Shown piece by piece: positions 1 through 8,994 of a stretch of 64,000 nt of DNA (position 1 is the stretch's first letter; every line of letters begins with the position of its first letter). This DNA comes from Chrysophaeum taylorii (taxonomy: Eukaryota; Sar; Pelagophyceae; Pelagomonadales; Pelagomonadaceae). The notes under the pieces are model-generated. The model was not told where the DNA came from. It was given only the letters and a program-made list of their open reading frames with translations, and ran no database searches. A program made the translations under genes and the position numbers. The stretch spans positions 1 to 64,000 of the forward strand of contig JAQMWT010000349.1 of assembly GCA_029834535.1 (NCBI GenBank). The letters are read 5' to 3'.

Positions 1-1087
1 TTTCACGACGCAACGTGCTCAAACGAAGATAACCGAAAGTTCGTGACTGCAGTGAGACTTCCTGCGAGCCGCAATGGCGACAAACGGATCGACGTTCACC
101 TTAACTTGTTGCTGTAGGTCTATTTGCTCGATGCCGTATCTGATCATTGGGAAAATCCACGAATTGGCTGTTCCTGTTAAGGGCGCGATATAGCTTTAGG
201 GCCATCGTGGATTTTCCCCATGATCGGATCTGTTTTTGTCGAACCCAGTCGTCTACGGGCGCAAGAAGATTAAAGTTAAGGATGAACGAGTCGATGCACC
301 AATCGTGACCTTTCGGTCTATTTACGATCGAAATCCGATAACCGTACTGATTTACAATCATCTACCACGATGCCTTTCGGCTTAGTCTCGACCTGGTCAA
401 GACTCGAGTTTATGCTCGTTGAGCACGATTAAAGATCTCCGAAGCCCGCCGCCGGAACGTAAGGCCATGGCTACGCGGGGACATGCTACGATCCAAATTC
501 TCCCCAGCCCGGGAGAAAGACGCGCGATCGCTTATGCCGCGCGCCGCCAAATCGAGCCCGGTCGAACGTACACCCACTGGTCATCTTGTCGCCTATGAAA
601 AAGGCAGGTTTTCGTCGTCGTTTGCTGAGAACTAGCAGTTGGGTGTTGTCGAAGGAATGTGTTCTTCTTGCGAAGAGCGCGACCGGTCCGCTGCTCGGGT
701 GGCGTTACTGCCACGAAAGAAGTGCCGACGATCGTCACTCAAGGCGCCCTTGCGATTGCTATATCGTTAGGTACGAAGATGAGCGAACGCTCTACGATCA
801 ACGAACTTACGAAAGAATGTGAAGAAGGATACGACAAAACCCTTTTCACCGTTTCTGTTCGCGTCATTTGACGCGATGCGACGAATCTCCCCGCCGATGC
901 TGCTGAGCACGGTGCAGAAGGACGCTCGCGACCGCTATGACGGACAAGTCCACCCTCAAACGACCTGAAGGCAGCGACGATTTCGCTCGAAGGTCAGAAA
1001 GATGAAAGAAATGCCGCGAGATCACCGAAGCGGAGATCCGCCGCCGATATGGTTGTCTGGCTTCCATCACTTATCGCAAGGTGGTGA
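1..1087 (+). pseudogene. Decayed gag-side region of the LTR element
   Basis: No frame is open across this stretch. Short coding-like runs appear in different frames, for example near 1-115, 230-385, 430-595 and 700-870, each ended by stops or needing a frame change. No zinc knuckle (CCHC) is visible. Position upstream of pol suggests it is a worn-out gag region. The assignment rests on position, not on recognised motifs. Confidence 0.35.
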
Positions 1088-2176
1088 TGCTGTTCAGTGG
1101 AGCCGGGCAGTACTTTAGGTCTCCAACGAGCCAACGAAACGTGTGGGACGTCGTTTCGAGTCGTACTAGCACTCGATGCGTCAGACACCGCCAACCAGAT
1201 CCACCACAAGAACTTTCCGAATATTCCTGTGGTGCAGCACACTGTGTGGTCGCTATGTTACAACCTTACGGTTGATCGAATCTTATTTACCCTACGCGGA
1301 ATGGTCGTCGTCGATGTGTCGCGTCGCCACTGCGTACACTCCGCTCTGTGCAACTTGACTTCCAGAGATGTTGGGAAGGGAGTCACCGCTACCCACTGGA
1401 CGATGAAATTATGCAAGATGGCTGGTTTCTTCATGTGGTTGATAGAGCAGGAGGCTTCGATTATTTCTTACGTTGCACGTTTGCACCTACGTATACGTCG
1501 TCAATTTTACGACATAACTCCCAGTTTGATGAGCTGTCGCGTGCGATTGTTGGTTTCCAGCCATCCGCTCCATTTGCGCGCAGTTCCAAAGACTTGCAAG
1601 AATATGCAGCAAGAGTTCGCCGCAGCACTTGGCTACGCCGACGAACGACATTTACTTCAGATGAACAATTTAGGATCATCACGAGCCGCGACAGACGCAG
1701 CTTATACTGTTACGCGTGTCCCGCTTCGCGTAGGACCGCACCGTTCCGATTACAGATCTCTGAATCTGGAAATGACTTCGGAGTTGCTGACGATGCCCCC
1801 TGATTTTGATTGGGCCGGCTTCTCCAAGACGACCTCGTTGAAACACTTGGCGTCCGTCGTGCCACCTGACACGATAGCCTTATTAATGCTCGATCTGCAC
1901 AACTCTGTGACCAAGGAATTTCACCTGAGCGGCGAAGCTTTGCCGTCAGCGTTGAGTCCTGCAGACCGACCGTTTGATTATTATTTACAAATTGATGAAA
2001 CCACCCTTCGTCACGTACAAGTTCCGCTGTTAAACACGCGCACACGTGTCATAAGATGGGTGTCAACTGATGATCTTCAAGATCGCACCAAATGGAAACC
2101 TCCAGAGGTACCGTTGATTCCGCCTGAAACAGATGCGCCGGGGACGTCTCATGCTTCTTCTGCTGGGCCCCCCTGA
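1088..2176 (+). CDS. ORF preceding pol; possible gag/protease part, no ATG start
   Basis: This frame opens after a TGA at 1085-1087 and ends at a TGA at 2174-2176. It has no upstream ATG; the first possible alternative start is a GTG at 1097. It lies in the same frame as pol. Near 1165-1195 the residues LALDASDTANQI resemble the context of a retropepsin active site (D-S/T-G followed by A-N-x-I), but the catalytic Gly position is not conserved, so the protease call is tentative. The last third is acidic and proline-rich, as is common between gag or protease and reverse transcriptase. Either stop-codon readthrough or element decay could explain the break before pol. Confidence 0.45.
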   Translation, partial: CCSVEPGSTLGLQRANETCGTSFRVVLALDASDTANQIHHKNFPNIPVVQHTVWSLCYNLTVDRILFTLRGMVVVDVSRRHCVHSALCNLTSRDVGKGVTATHWTMKLCKMAGFFMWLIEQEASIISYVARLHLRIRRQFYDITPSLMSCRVRLLVSSHPLHLRAVPKTCKNMQQEFAAALGYADERHLLQMNNLGSSRAATDAAYTVTRVPLRVGPHRSDYRSLNLEMTSELLTMPPDFDWAGFSKTTSLKHLASVVPPDTIALLMLDLHNSVTKEFHLSGEALPSALSPADRPFDYYLQIDETTLRHVQVPLLNTRTRVIRWVSTDDLQDRTKWKPPEVPLIPPETDAPGTSHASSAGPP

Positions 2177-5100
2177 CAACCAAATTTAGACGTTCCGCCA
2201 GATCCTGAGCGAGATCGGGAACCGAAGATTAAGAGCGAGCCGAGTGTTCGTGTCAAAGGCGAGAGGATCAACAAAAGCCACCCGGAAGTGAAACTAAAAT
2301 ACGAGAAAAAGTTCGATGTGCCATGGAGAGATGCGCCGCGCGATGCCGAGGGTGCACCACTGCCGCAGACTCCTGAGCATGTCAAGGACAACGAAGCGAT
2401 GAAAGTTCAAATTCCTACAAAGGAAGAAGTTGACAAGGTTGTGCAGGAGCTGGGAATTCCTGACAATCCGCACTTAGATGACGAGGCGAAACTGATGCTC
2501 CGTCACTGTGTGCAATATTCTTGGGCCTTTTTCGACCCGATTATGAGACCTGTGGACTCGCCTCCTGTGTCTCTACGATTCAAAGACGCGAATCCGCGAC
2601 CGATAAAGATGACGCCCTACCGATTGACGCCTGCGAAACTCGAGTGTCTCCGCAAGCAGATCAGCGAGTGGTGCCGGGATGGAGTCATTCGTCCGGCCAA
2701 CTCACCTTGGGGCTTTCCTGTGTTGATGCTTCCGAAGAAAGGAGCTGAGATTGGAACGTCAAACGCGTTCCGTGCTGCAGTTGACTTACGTCAGCTCAAC
2801 GATCAATTGGTCAATGACAGTTGGCCAAACATTCGACAAGATGATGCTTTAGCCTTTCTCGCGATGAGACGATGGCGGACATGCATTGATATTAGGTGGG
2901 GATACCACAACCTTCGTCTGGATCCGGCAGCGCAGGACGCTGTCACGATGGTTAGCCCACTTGGCGCTCACAGTTTCTTGCGATTACCTCTAGGTGTGAA
3001 GACAGCCGGAGCTCTTTTCTGCAAGCAAATGGCGAGCGACCTTTCGAAATGGATGTATCAAGACTTGGTTGCGTTTGTTGACGATATTATGATGGGATCC
3101 GACGATCTTCATCGACATTTACAAGTTTTGATCGTGATGTGTCATTTGGCACAGAGAGGGTACAGCGGTCGAACCGCGGAGTTCCACCTTCTCAAAGATG
3201 ATATAGAATTTCTGGGACACATTTCTACCCCAGAAGGCTTGAAGCCGAATCCAAAGACGCTGGAAGCACTGCAGAAGATGCCGATTCCAGGTACTTTACC
3301 GAATACTTCCCCGAAGACCCAGATACGCTCTTTCATCGGCATGAGTAATTACTGCCGGCGATATGTGAAGGGCTACTCGAAGATTGTGGAGCCGTTGAGA
3401 CGATTATGCCTCGAAGGTGTAAAGTTCGAGTGGACGCCCGAGTGTCAGAAAGCTTGGGATACGATTATTGAAGCTTTGGTTAATTCCCGTGGAGTCTACC
3501 ACGCCGATTATGATCTGCCTTTTCAGATCCGATCCGATGCTTCCAAGGATGGACTTGGAGCATATCTCTTCCAAATTGTCGAAGTCAAGGACGATGCCGG
3601 AAGAGTGACTCGAGAAGAACGAGTAATTGAATACTGGAGCCGAGCTGTGCCGAAGGAGATGCGGAATTATGAGCCCCGTCGGCTAGAGCTGCTGGCAGTT
3701 ATACTTTCTCTAGAGCACTTTCGAGCCTACATCGAAGGGCACCGGACTGTTTTGGAGACCGATCACCGAAATTTGACGTTTTTACGTAAGGCGACGCACT
3801 CGTCTGGGCAGCTTGCTCGTTGGGCGATGCGCCTCGCCAATTTTGACCCCGAACTTGGTGACAAGCCGGGAAAGTCACCGGGAATGAGTATCCCTGACTG
3901 TCTCTCCCGCAACCCGATAGATCATGTCATCGAGACTGACGAGTTTGGAGAACCTTCGAACCACGCTTATTTGGTGTTCCAAGAGCTTCCCCGACCTGTT
4001 GATGACCGAGGAGTTCCCGCTTCCGGCTGCCACTTCATAATGTCGTTTATTACGACCGAACTGCCGGAAGACGGAGACGAAGACCCTGAAAAGGATCCGA
4101 TGAAATTGGCTACGTCTCACGCTACGAGACAACGTCGGAAGAACCGTGCGAGTGATGAGCCACAGATCTTCAAGGACGCAGCCGCTTACAAAGATTATAT
4201 CGATAAGATACCCGATAATATGACGCTCGCTGAGATCGCACGTGAGCAAGAATCTGATGCTACGTGCGAGGATATTCGCTACCGAATGGCCCAAGGTCAG
4301 ACGCCACGACGTTCCCGAGCGAACGAACGATTCGAAGTCGTTAAAGATGTTCTTTACCGCATTTCTGCTGATTCGCACCCGATGATTGTTGCACCTGCTA
4401 CGTTGCGCAAACGCATTATTCGACTCTATCATGACACTCCGGTTAACGGTGGTCATATGGGACGTCACAGTACCGTCCAGGCTATCCAAGAACGATTTTG
4501 GTGGCCTCACATGTCGAACAAAGTTGGAATCTTCATTGCTGAATGCTTAGTTTGTCAGAAAGCTCGTACGCCTGAGCCGAAACGAGCTGGACTCTTGCAG
4601 CAGCCCGTCTACGATGGTGATGGTGCTGTTCTTTGCATGGATTTATTTGGACCCTTGCCCAGCGCTGGTCCCGAGACGTATCTTCTAGTATTTTTTGATC
4701 CGTTCTCGCATTTCTTGATTCTGGATGTTTTGAATGATAAGACTGCTGAGTCTGTCCTCGAGTCTTTTGTCATTAACATTCTCCTCAAGGGCTACTTGCC
4801 CCAGATGATTCGTACCGACAACGGTAAAGAGTTCGTGAACAAGTTGATGCGCGAGTTTTGCCATCTCTTCAACACCCGATACCAAACTACGATTCCTTAT
4901 CATGCCCAGTCGAACCCGGCTGAACGTGTCAACCGATTTATCAAGGCCTTCCTCCGTGCTTGCCTTCAAGGCCGGAACATCACGGATTGGCCTGACTTTG
5001 CTCATTATATTGCGTTTTGCTACAACCGCAAGTTTATTCCAGGCACGCAGATTTCTCCCTTTATGCTGCGCCTGAACCGTCAGCCGATGCTGCCGACTGA

Positions 5101-5926
5101 CTACACGCTCATGGATTTTGATACACGATTGTTGCCGAAGACTCGCTCTGATGCAGTCGCCGAGACTCGCGAACGATTGAAATATTATACAAAGATCGTC
5201 CGCGAGGCTCGTGATAAAGCTTTGAAGAAACAGCGATTGGCTTACAATGCTGATCATGTTGATGTTGAATACAAGGAAGGATTGCACGTTTTGCTCTACA
5301 TCCCTTTCCTTCAGAACAAACTTCGACCGGAATGGCGAGGGCCGTTTATTATCAAGGAACGCCTCTCCCCGGTCACCTATAGGATTGAGTCTCTCGACTC
5401 TCCGCCCGAAGAACGACGTGTTCATGTAAGTCAGATCACGATGGTACCTCCGATCGTTGATCAAACCATCCGCAAACCCGAAGAAACCTTCCGTGATGAT
5501 TATCAGCACGGTAAGTTTGTTGTTTTCCGGATTCCTGACCGGAAGCGCTCTGATTGGCGCAAGAAGATTTATGTTGCTGAAGTTTACGAGCCTTACGATT
5601 ACCAAAATGATCGTGCTGCTCTACATTTCTATTCCGATTTGGGTCCGAACGATGATGTCGCTTATTTCAAGCCGACCTCTCATCTTTCGCACCGCAAGCT
5701 CAAGCCCGAATTCAAGGACGCTGAAGGTCGAAGTTTCACCGACAAGTCCCGAATTTCCTCCGACACAACTCCTTGTGTCACGGATTTCGCTCCGCACGAG
5801 ATTGACGTGTTGATCCCCAAGTTTACTTTACGCAGTGGTCGAGTTCCTGAACCGATCATCACCCGCGTTTACCAGAAGATTCGTTCACGAGATGCTCGTA
5901 AGGCGAAGCCGCGCTACTCGCGCTAG
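2177..5926 (+). CDS. pol: Ty3/gypsy-type Pol polyprotein (RT, RNase H, integrase)
   Basis: The open frame runs from the codon after the 2174-2176 TGA to the TAG at 5924-5926. There is no ATG at its beginning; the first alternative start is a GTG at 2288, so its translation probably depends on the upstream frame. The reverse transcriptase region spans about 2550-3150 and includes FVDDIMMGSDD, the catalytic YxDD-type box. RNase H follows (RSDASKDGLGAYLFQ near 3530, then ETDHRNLTFL). The integrase has the H-H-C-C zinc finger (GGHMGRHSTVQ to CLVCQKAR) and a core with D (CMDLFGP), D (RTDNGKEF) and E (NPAERVNRF). A C-terminal tail with a WRGPFIIKERL-type segment matches gypsy integrases. No inactivating lesion is visible in these domains. 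Confidence 0.9.
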   Translation, partial: QPNLDVPPDPERDREPKIKSEPSVRVKGERINKSHPEVKLKYEKKFDVPWRDAPRDAEGAPLPQTPEHVKDNEAMKVQIPTKEEVDKVVQELGIPDNPHLDDEAKLMLRHCVQYSWAFFDPIMRPVDSPPVSLRFKDANPRPIKMTPYRLTPAKLECLRKQISEWCRDGVIRPANSPWGFPVLMLPKKGAEIGTSNAFRAAVDLRQLNDQLVNDSWPNIRQDDALAFLAMRRWRTCIDIRWGYHNLRLDPAAQDAVTMVSPLGAHSFLRLPLGVKTAGALFCKQMASDLSKWMYQDLVAFVDDIMMGSDDLHRHLQVLIVMCHLAQRGYSGRTAEFHLLKDDIEFLGHISTPEGLKPNPKTLEALQKMPIPGTLPNTSPKTQIRSFIGMSNYCRRYVKGYSKIVEPLRRLCLEGVKFEWTPECQKAWDTIIEALVNSRGVYHADYDLPFQIRSDASKDGLGAYLFQIVEVKDDAGRVTREERVIEYWSRAVPKEMRNYEPRRLELLAVILSLEHFRAYIEGHRTVLETDHRNLTFLRKATHSSGQLARWAMRLANFDPELGDKPGKSPGMSIPDCLSRNPIDHVIETDEFGEPSNHAYLVFQELPRPVDDRGVPASGCHFIMSFITTELPEDGDEDPEKDPMKLATSHATRQRRKNRASDEPQIFKDAAAYKDYIDKIPDNMTLAEIAREQESDATCEDIRYRMAQGQTPRRSRANERFEVVKDVLYRISADSHPMIVAPATLRKRIIRLYHDTPVNGGHMGRHSTVQAIQERFWWPHMSNKVGIFIAECLVCQKARTPEPKRAGLLQQPVYDGDGAVLCMDLFGPLPSAGPETYLLVFFDPFSHFLILDVLNDKTAESVLESFVINILLKGYLPQMIRTDNGKEFVNKLMREFCHLFNTRYQTTIPYHAQSNPAERVNRFIKAFLRACLQGRNITDWPDFAHYIAFCYNRKFIPGTQISPFMLRLNRQPMLPTDYTLMDFDTRLLPKTRSDAVAETRERLKYYTKIVREARDKALKKQRLAYNADHVDVEYKEGLHVLLYIPFLQNKLRPEWRGPFIIKERLSPVTYRIESLDSPPEERRVHVSQITMVPPIVDQTIRKPEETFRDDYQHGKFVVFRIPDRKRSDWRKKIYVAEVYEPYDYQNDRAALHFYSDLGPNDDVAYFKPTSHLSHRKLKPEFKDAEGRSFTDKSRISSDTTPCVTDFAPHEIDVLIPKFTLRSGRVPEPIITRVYQKIRSRDARKAKPRYSR

Positions 5927-5966
5927 CACCTCGCTGGGGCAGCTCGAATTCTTACCAGGGGAGTCC

Positions 5967-6312
5967 TGTGGCGGCAACTCCCGCCTCCTAAGGCTTACCC
6001 CTCTTCTAGCCCCCCCCCTTATCAGTGGCACCCTACTCCGTTCCGATGATGTCAGAGTTTTCTATGACATCATCTTCCTTTTCCGTGACATGTGTCACCC
6101 TGATTTCTGATTTCGATTATCCTTGATCATAAAGCAACAGCCGATCCTCAAGTTGAGAGGACCAGGCGCAGGAGTTGTTTGTGGTCGCGTGGCGGGAGAA
6201 CGGCCATCCTCGTCCAGTGATCCCTCCAAAGGCACGGACGCGATCGGCGAGCCAGGATTCGAAGGCACGCCAGGTAGCCCCCAAAATTCTCCTTACGTCA
6301 CAGTGACCAACA
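5967..6312 (+). repeat. Candidate 3' LTR
   Basis: About 40 bases after the pol stop a purine-rich run (5957-5963) precedes a segment that begins TGTGG and ends CCAACA. The TGT...ACA ends fit an LTR of about 346 bases. A CATAAAG motif near 6130 could act in polyadenylation. The matching 5' LTR would lie outside the window, so the boundaries cannot be confirmed here. Confidence 0.3.
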
Positions 6313-6328
6313 CCCGTTTTTTTTTTAA

Positions 6329-7427
6329 TCTTAACTACTAATCGACAGATGTTTGTTTGTTTGTTTGTTTGTTTGTTTGTTTGTTTGTTTGTTTGTCTGT
6401 CTGTCTGTCTTTAAATGTCGACTGCTAAGAGGGGGGGGTGCGTGTGGGGAAGTCTGTCTGTCTGTCCCTCGATTTAGGGTAAGGATCAGGTAGGCGCGAG
6501 AGTAAGGATCAGGTAGGCGCGAGAGCCAGACAGTGATCCTCCAAGCCGTCTACGGCGACCTCGCAGACTATTTCCACGACCCGCGGCGGCTCTTTCAGCG
6601 CGCCATTCTCACGCCCCGTCGAAACGATGTTGTCGATGCTGACAACGCGCGCATGACCGCGGCCTTTTTTTCCCGGAGACGAGGCGTCGGAGTTCTTTTC
6701 GGCCGACTAGGTTGGGTCGGAAGACGACGCCTCGCTCTTTACAGTCGAGTTTTCAACTCCCTGACAACCAACGGCATGCTGACTTTGATCGCGAGCTTAA
6801 AGTCTTCGCAACCTCGACCCGTCGCACGGCCACTGCAACGGTACCAGATACATGATCGATCGTGTCGTTGTCACCGAGGCTCCTCCAACCTGTATCCCTT
6901 AAGGCCCGCCGACGCCAAACGATCACCAAGAGCCAGGGCCAGACGCCCCGCGAGGTCGGCGTCCTCTTGGCGAAGCCCGTCTTCTGCCACGTCCAGCTCT
7001 ACGTGGCTCTCTGTCGATCGGCAACCCCGAGGATATCCTCTTCTGAGTCGACGACTCCACCCTACTCCACACGTGCTGCGCAATACCGATAAGCCCCCTC
7101 CCGGCGTCTACACGCGCACTGTAGGTGAACTTACTGGGACCAGGTGAACTTACTGGGGTTTGAGATTGGGACTAGGTGAACTTAGTGACCAGGTGAAACT
7201 GGGACCAGGTGAACATACTGGGGTTTTTAGAGTAAAGGGTTTTTAGTAAACTCAAAGGGGGCGGCGCGTGCGGATCAAAGCAGCTTAGATTGGCGGAGGC
7301 GAGAGCGGCGAGCTCAAAGGAGNTGGTGTGAGCTAGGTGAACTTACTGACCAGGTGAACGTAACGGGACTAGGTAAACTTACTGGGGTTAGAGATTGGGA
7401 CTAGGTGAACTTACTGGCCTGCACTTG
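6329..7427 (+). mobile_element. Helitron-derived repeat, copy 1 (decayed helicase 3' end)
   Basis: This copy shares its ends and body with three others in the window (41616-42894, 42895-44040, and inverted 52408-53822). It begins TCTTAACTACTAATCGACAG and ends GCCTGCACTTG. After a TTTG/TCTG microsatellite it carries about 550 bases of decayed Helitron/PIF1-type helicase in several frames: AILTPRRNDVVDADN near 6600, FFPGDEASEFFSAD near 6665, RNLDPSHGHCNGTRYM near 6810 and TKSQGQT...QLYVALCR near 6930-7015. The last 300 bases repeat an AGGTGAACTTACTGGG-like motif. Frameshifts and stops make the helicase non-functional. Position 7323 is an ambiguous base (n). Confidence 0.7.
6353..6412. repeat. 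TTTG/TCTG microsatellite
   Basis: About ten TTTG units grade into TCTG units near the 5' end of the Helitron-derived copy. Similar tetranucleotide runs sit at the same place in the other copies, so the tract is part of the repeat family. Confidence 0.85.
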
Positions 7428-7528
7428 TGTCTGTCTAAAACCCTCTCAGCCACCACCACCATCATCTATCGCGGTGGCGGCGGTAGTGTGGTGAAATCGC
7501 TGATGAAGAAAAGGGTAAGTAAGGGGAG

Positions 7529-8980
7529 ATGAGCGCCCTCCTGGGGGTGACTGCCCGCGGCGCCGGCAAGGCCGAGGATTACGCCGAGCACCGGCTCCGG
7601 TGTCTGAGGCAGGTGGAAGAGTACGAGAGCGAGCGATCGTCCCAGGCAGCCACGGAAGTCGGCGACGGAGACGCGCGGTCGAGGCTCGCGCGCGAGCGGT
7701 TCGAGAAGGGCATCGCGGAGATCGAATCGTTGATCACGCACATCCAGAAGAACACGCGGCTCGAGGGATCGGTGGTGGCCGTGCACAACGAGACTCGCGC
7801 CCTGCTCCTCGAGTCGTCCATGGGATATGCCGTGGTGTTCGGACAGAGGACCGCGGGGAGTCCTCTGAACTCTATGCTCTTGGCGACTCATCAGCTCGAC
7901 TGGCGGCTCGGGGAGCGGGCGATCGCGTACTCGCGGGTTGCCGAGGAGGTGGTGGAGGCGGTGCGGGAGACGCTCGCGACCTACAAGGCGCGGGGAAGCG
8001 CGGCTTTGGCGGCGGCGTCGGCTTCGCGGGGAAACATGTCTTCCAAGTCGAAAACAGCCGCGACCAAAAAGAAAGCGTTTCAGGAGTGTCGGGGGACCGC
8101 GCGGAGCGACCTGTGGCGTGCCGAGAACGAGCTCCGGATCGCGGCGCGGCAGTTGTCGCAGCAGCAGCGGCACTTCGTGTCGCAGGTCCGCGACTGCGAG
8201 GCCACGATCTCGGCGTTGGAGGCTTGGCGCGAGGCGAGCCTCGACGGCGCGTGCGAGGCCTTCGCCGGCATGACGCGGACCTACTTTGACGATCTCTGTC
8301 GGGTCGGGGAGCGGCTGGTTGGGTGCGGCCGCAGCGACATGCTGAGGTTTTCGGACGAACCGACGGAGCGCCGACTGAGACGATTTTTGCGTTTGCCGGA
8401 ATCGCGCGAGGCGTTCGACGAACGCCAGGCCAAGCTCGACGCGACGGCCAAATCGCGTGGGGCGCTCGTGTTTCCGGTCTTTCCCGACCGCCGCGTCCCC
8501 CCGGACATCGAAATCCCCGCCCCCAAGCCCCTCAACGCCGACGCGATTCCCCCGATGCCGCGCGTTAATCTCGTCGCTCGCAAGGGAGTCCTCGATTACG
8601 AGAAGTCTGTCGTGGGCGCCAAGCTCGGCTGGGTGACGGTCTTCGCGGTCCTGACCTACGACGGTTTTTTTCACGGTTTTCCCGGCCGCACGGAGGGCGC
8701 GGTCGAGCACGAAGGCGCCGTGTTTTCGATAGACTTAGCGACCTCGGCAATAGTAGACCAGGACGAGGGGCCGGACATCCTCATCCAGCGCCACCACAAG
8801 GCGAGCCTCTTCAACACCTCCCTCAAGCTCAGGACCCGGGACGCGGCGGACAAGTTCGCCTGGCTCCAGGCCCTCACGGACCCGCTCGCTCTCTTCCATG
8901 AAGAGGATGTCGTCCTCGTCCAGGCTCCCTCGTCGCCAAAACAACAACAACAACAAGCCGCCACCACCACGTTTGTTTAG
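7529..8980 (+). CDS. BAR/F-BAR-like coiled-coil protein with C-terminal PH domain
   Basis: This 483-residue frame starts at the first in-frame ATG. Residues 10-320 are almost entirely helical and charged, with heptad-like spacing, which fits a BAR/F-BAR-type dimerisation domain, although no diagnostic motif is visible. Residues about 350-460 look like a pleckstrin homology domain: alternating beta strands (ARKGVLDYEKSV, GWVTVFAVLTYDGFFHGF) followed by a C-terminal helix with the conserved Trp (ADKFAWLQALTDP). The tail is Gln-rich. BAR plus PH architecture is known in proteins that bind phosphoinositides and bend membranes, so a role in membrane trafficking is inferred. It converges on the tRNase Z gene with 14 bases between stops. 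Confidence 0.7.
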   Translation: MSALLGVTARGAGKAEDYAEHRLRCLRQVEEYESERSSQAATEVGDGDARSRLARERFEKGIAEIESLITHIQKNTRLEGSVVAVHNETRALLLESSMGYAVVFGQRTAGSPLNSMLLATHQLDWRLGERAIAYSRVAEEVVEAVRETLATYKARGSAALAAASASRGNMSSKSKTAATKKKAFQECRGTARSDLWRAENELRIAARQLSQQQRHFVSQVRDCEATISALEAWREASLDGACEAFAGMTRTYFDDLCRVGERLVGCGRSDMLRFSDEPTERRLRRFLRLPESREAFDERQAKLDATAKSRGALVFPVFPDRRVPPDIEIPAPKPLNADAIPPMPRVNLVARKGVLDYEKSVVGAKLGWVTVFAVLTYDGFFHGFPGRTEGAVEHEGAVFSIDLATSAIVDQDEGPDILIQRHHKASLFNTSLKLRTRDAADKFAWLQALTDPLALFHEEDVVLVQAPSSPKQQQQQAATTTFV

Positions 8981-8994
8981 TAGAAAAAATAAGG

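Larger units (their letters stand above)
1..6312 (+). mobile_element. Ty3/gypsy-type LTR retrotransposon, 5' end outside window
   Basis: The domain order reverse transcriptase, RNase H, integrase within one long frame identifies a Ty3/gypsy-type element on the plus strand. The 5' LTR is not visible, so the element probably begins before base 1. The first kilobase is coding-like but broken, the middle holds a frame ending in TGA, and pol is open for about 1,250 codons. A candidate 3' LTR follows the pol stop. The base composition, near 50% GC, is lower than that of the host genes downstream. Confidence 0.85.

Noticed and set aside
4685-5605. 306-residue minus-strand open frame
   Set aside because: It is antisense to the integrase part of pol and has no recognisable motif.
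6353-6412. Regular tetranucleotide repeats as a CRISPR-like array
   Set aside because: There are no spacers; the units are contiguous TTTG/TCTG and belong to the Helitron-derived repeat.
7466-8710. 414-residue minus-strand open frame
   Set aside because: It is antisense to the BAR/PH-like gene and shows only Arg/Pro/Leu-rich low-complexity sequence.
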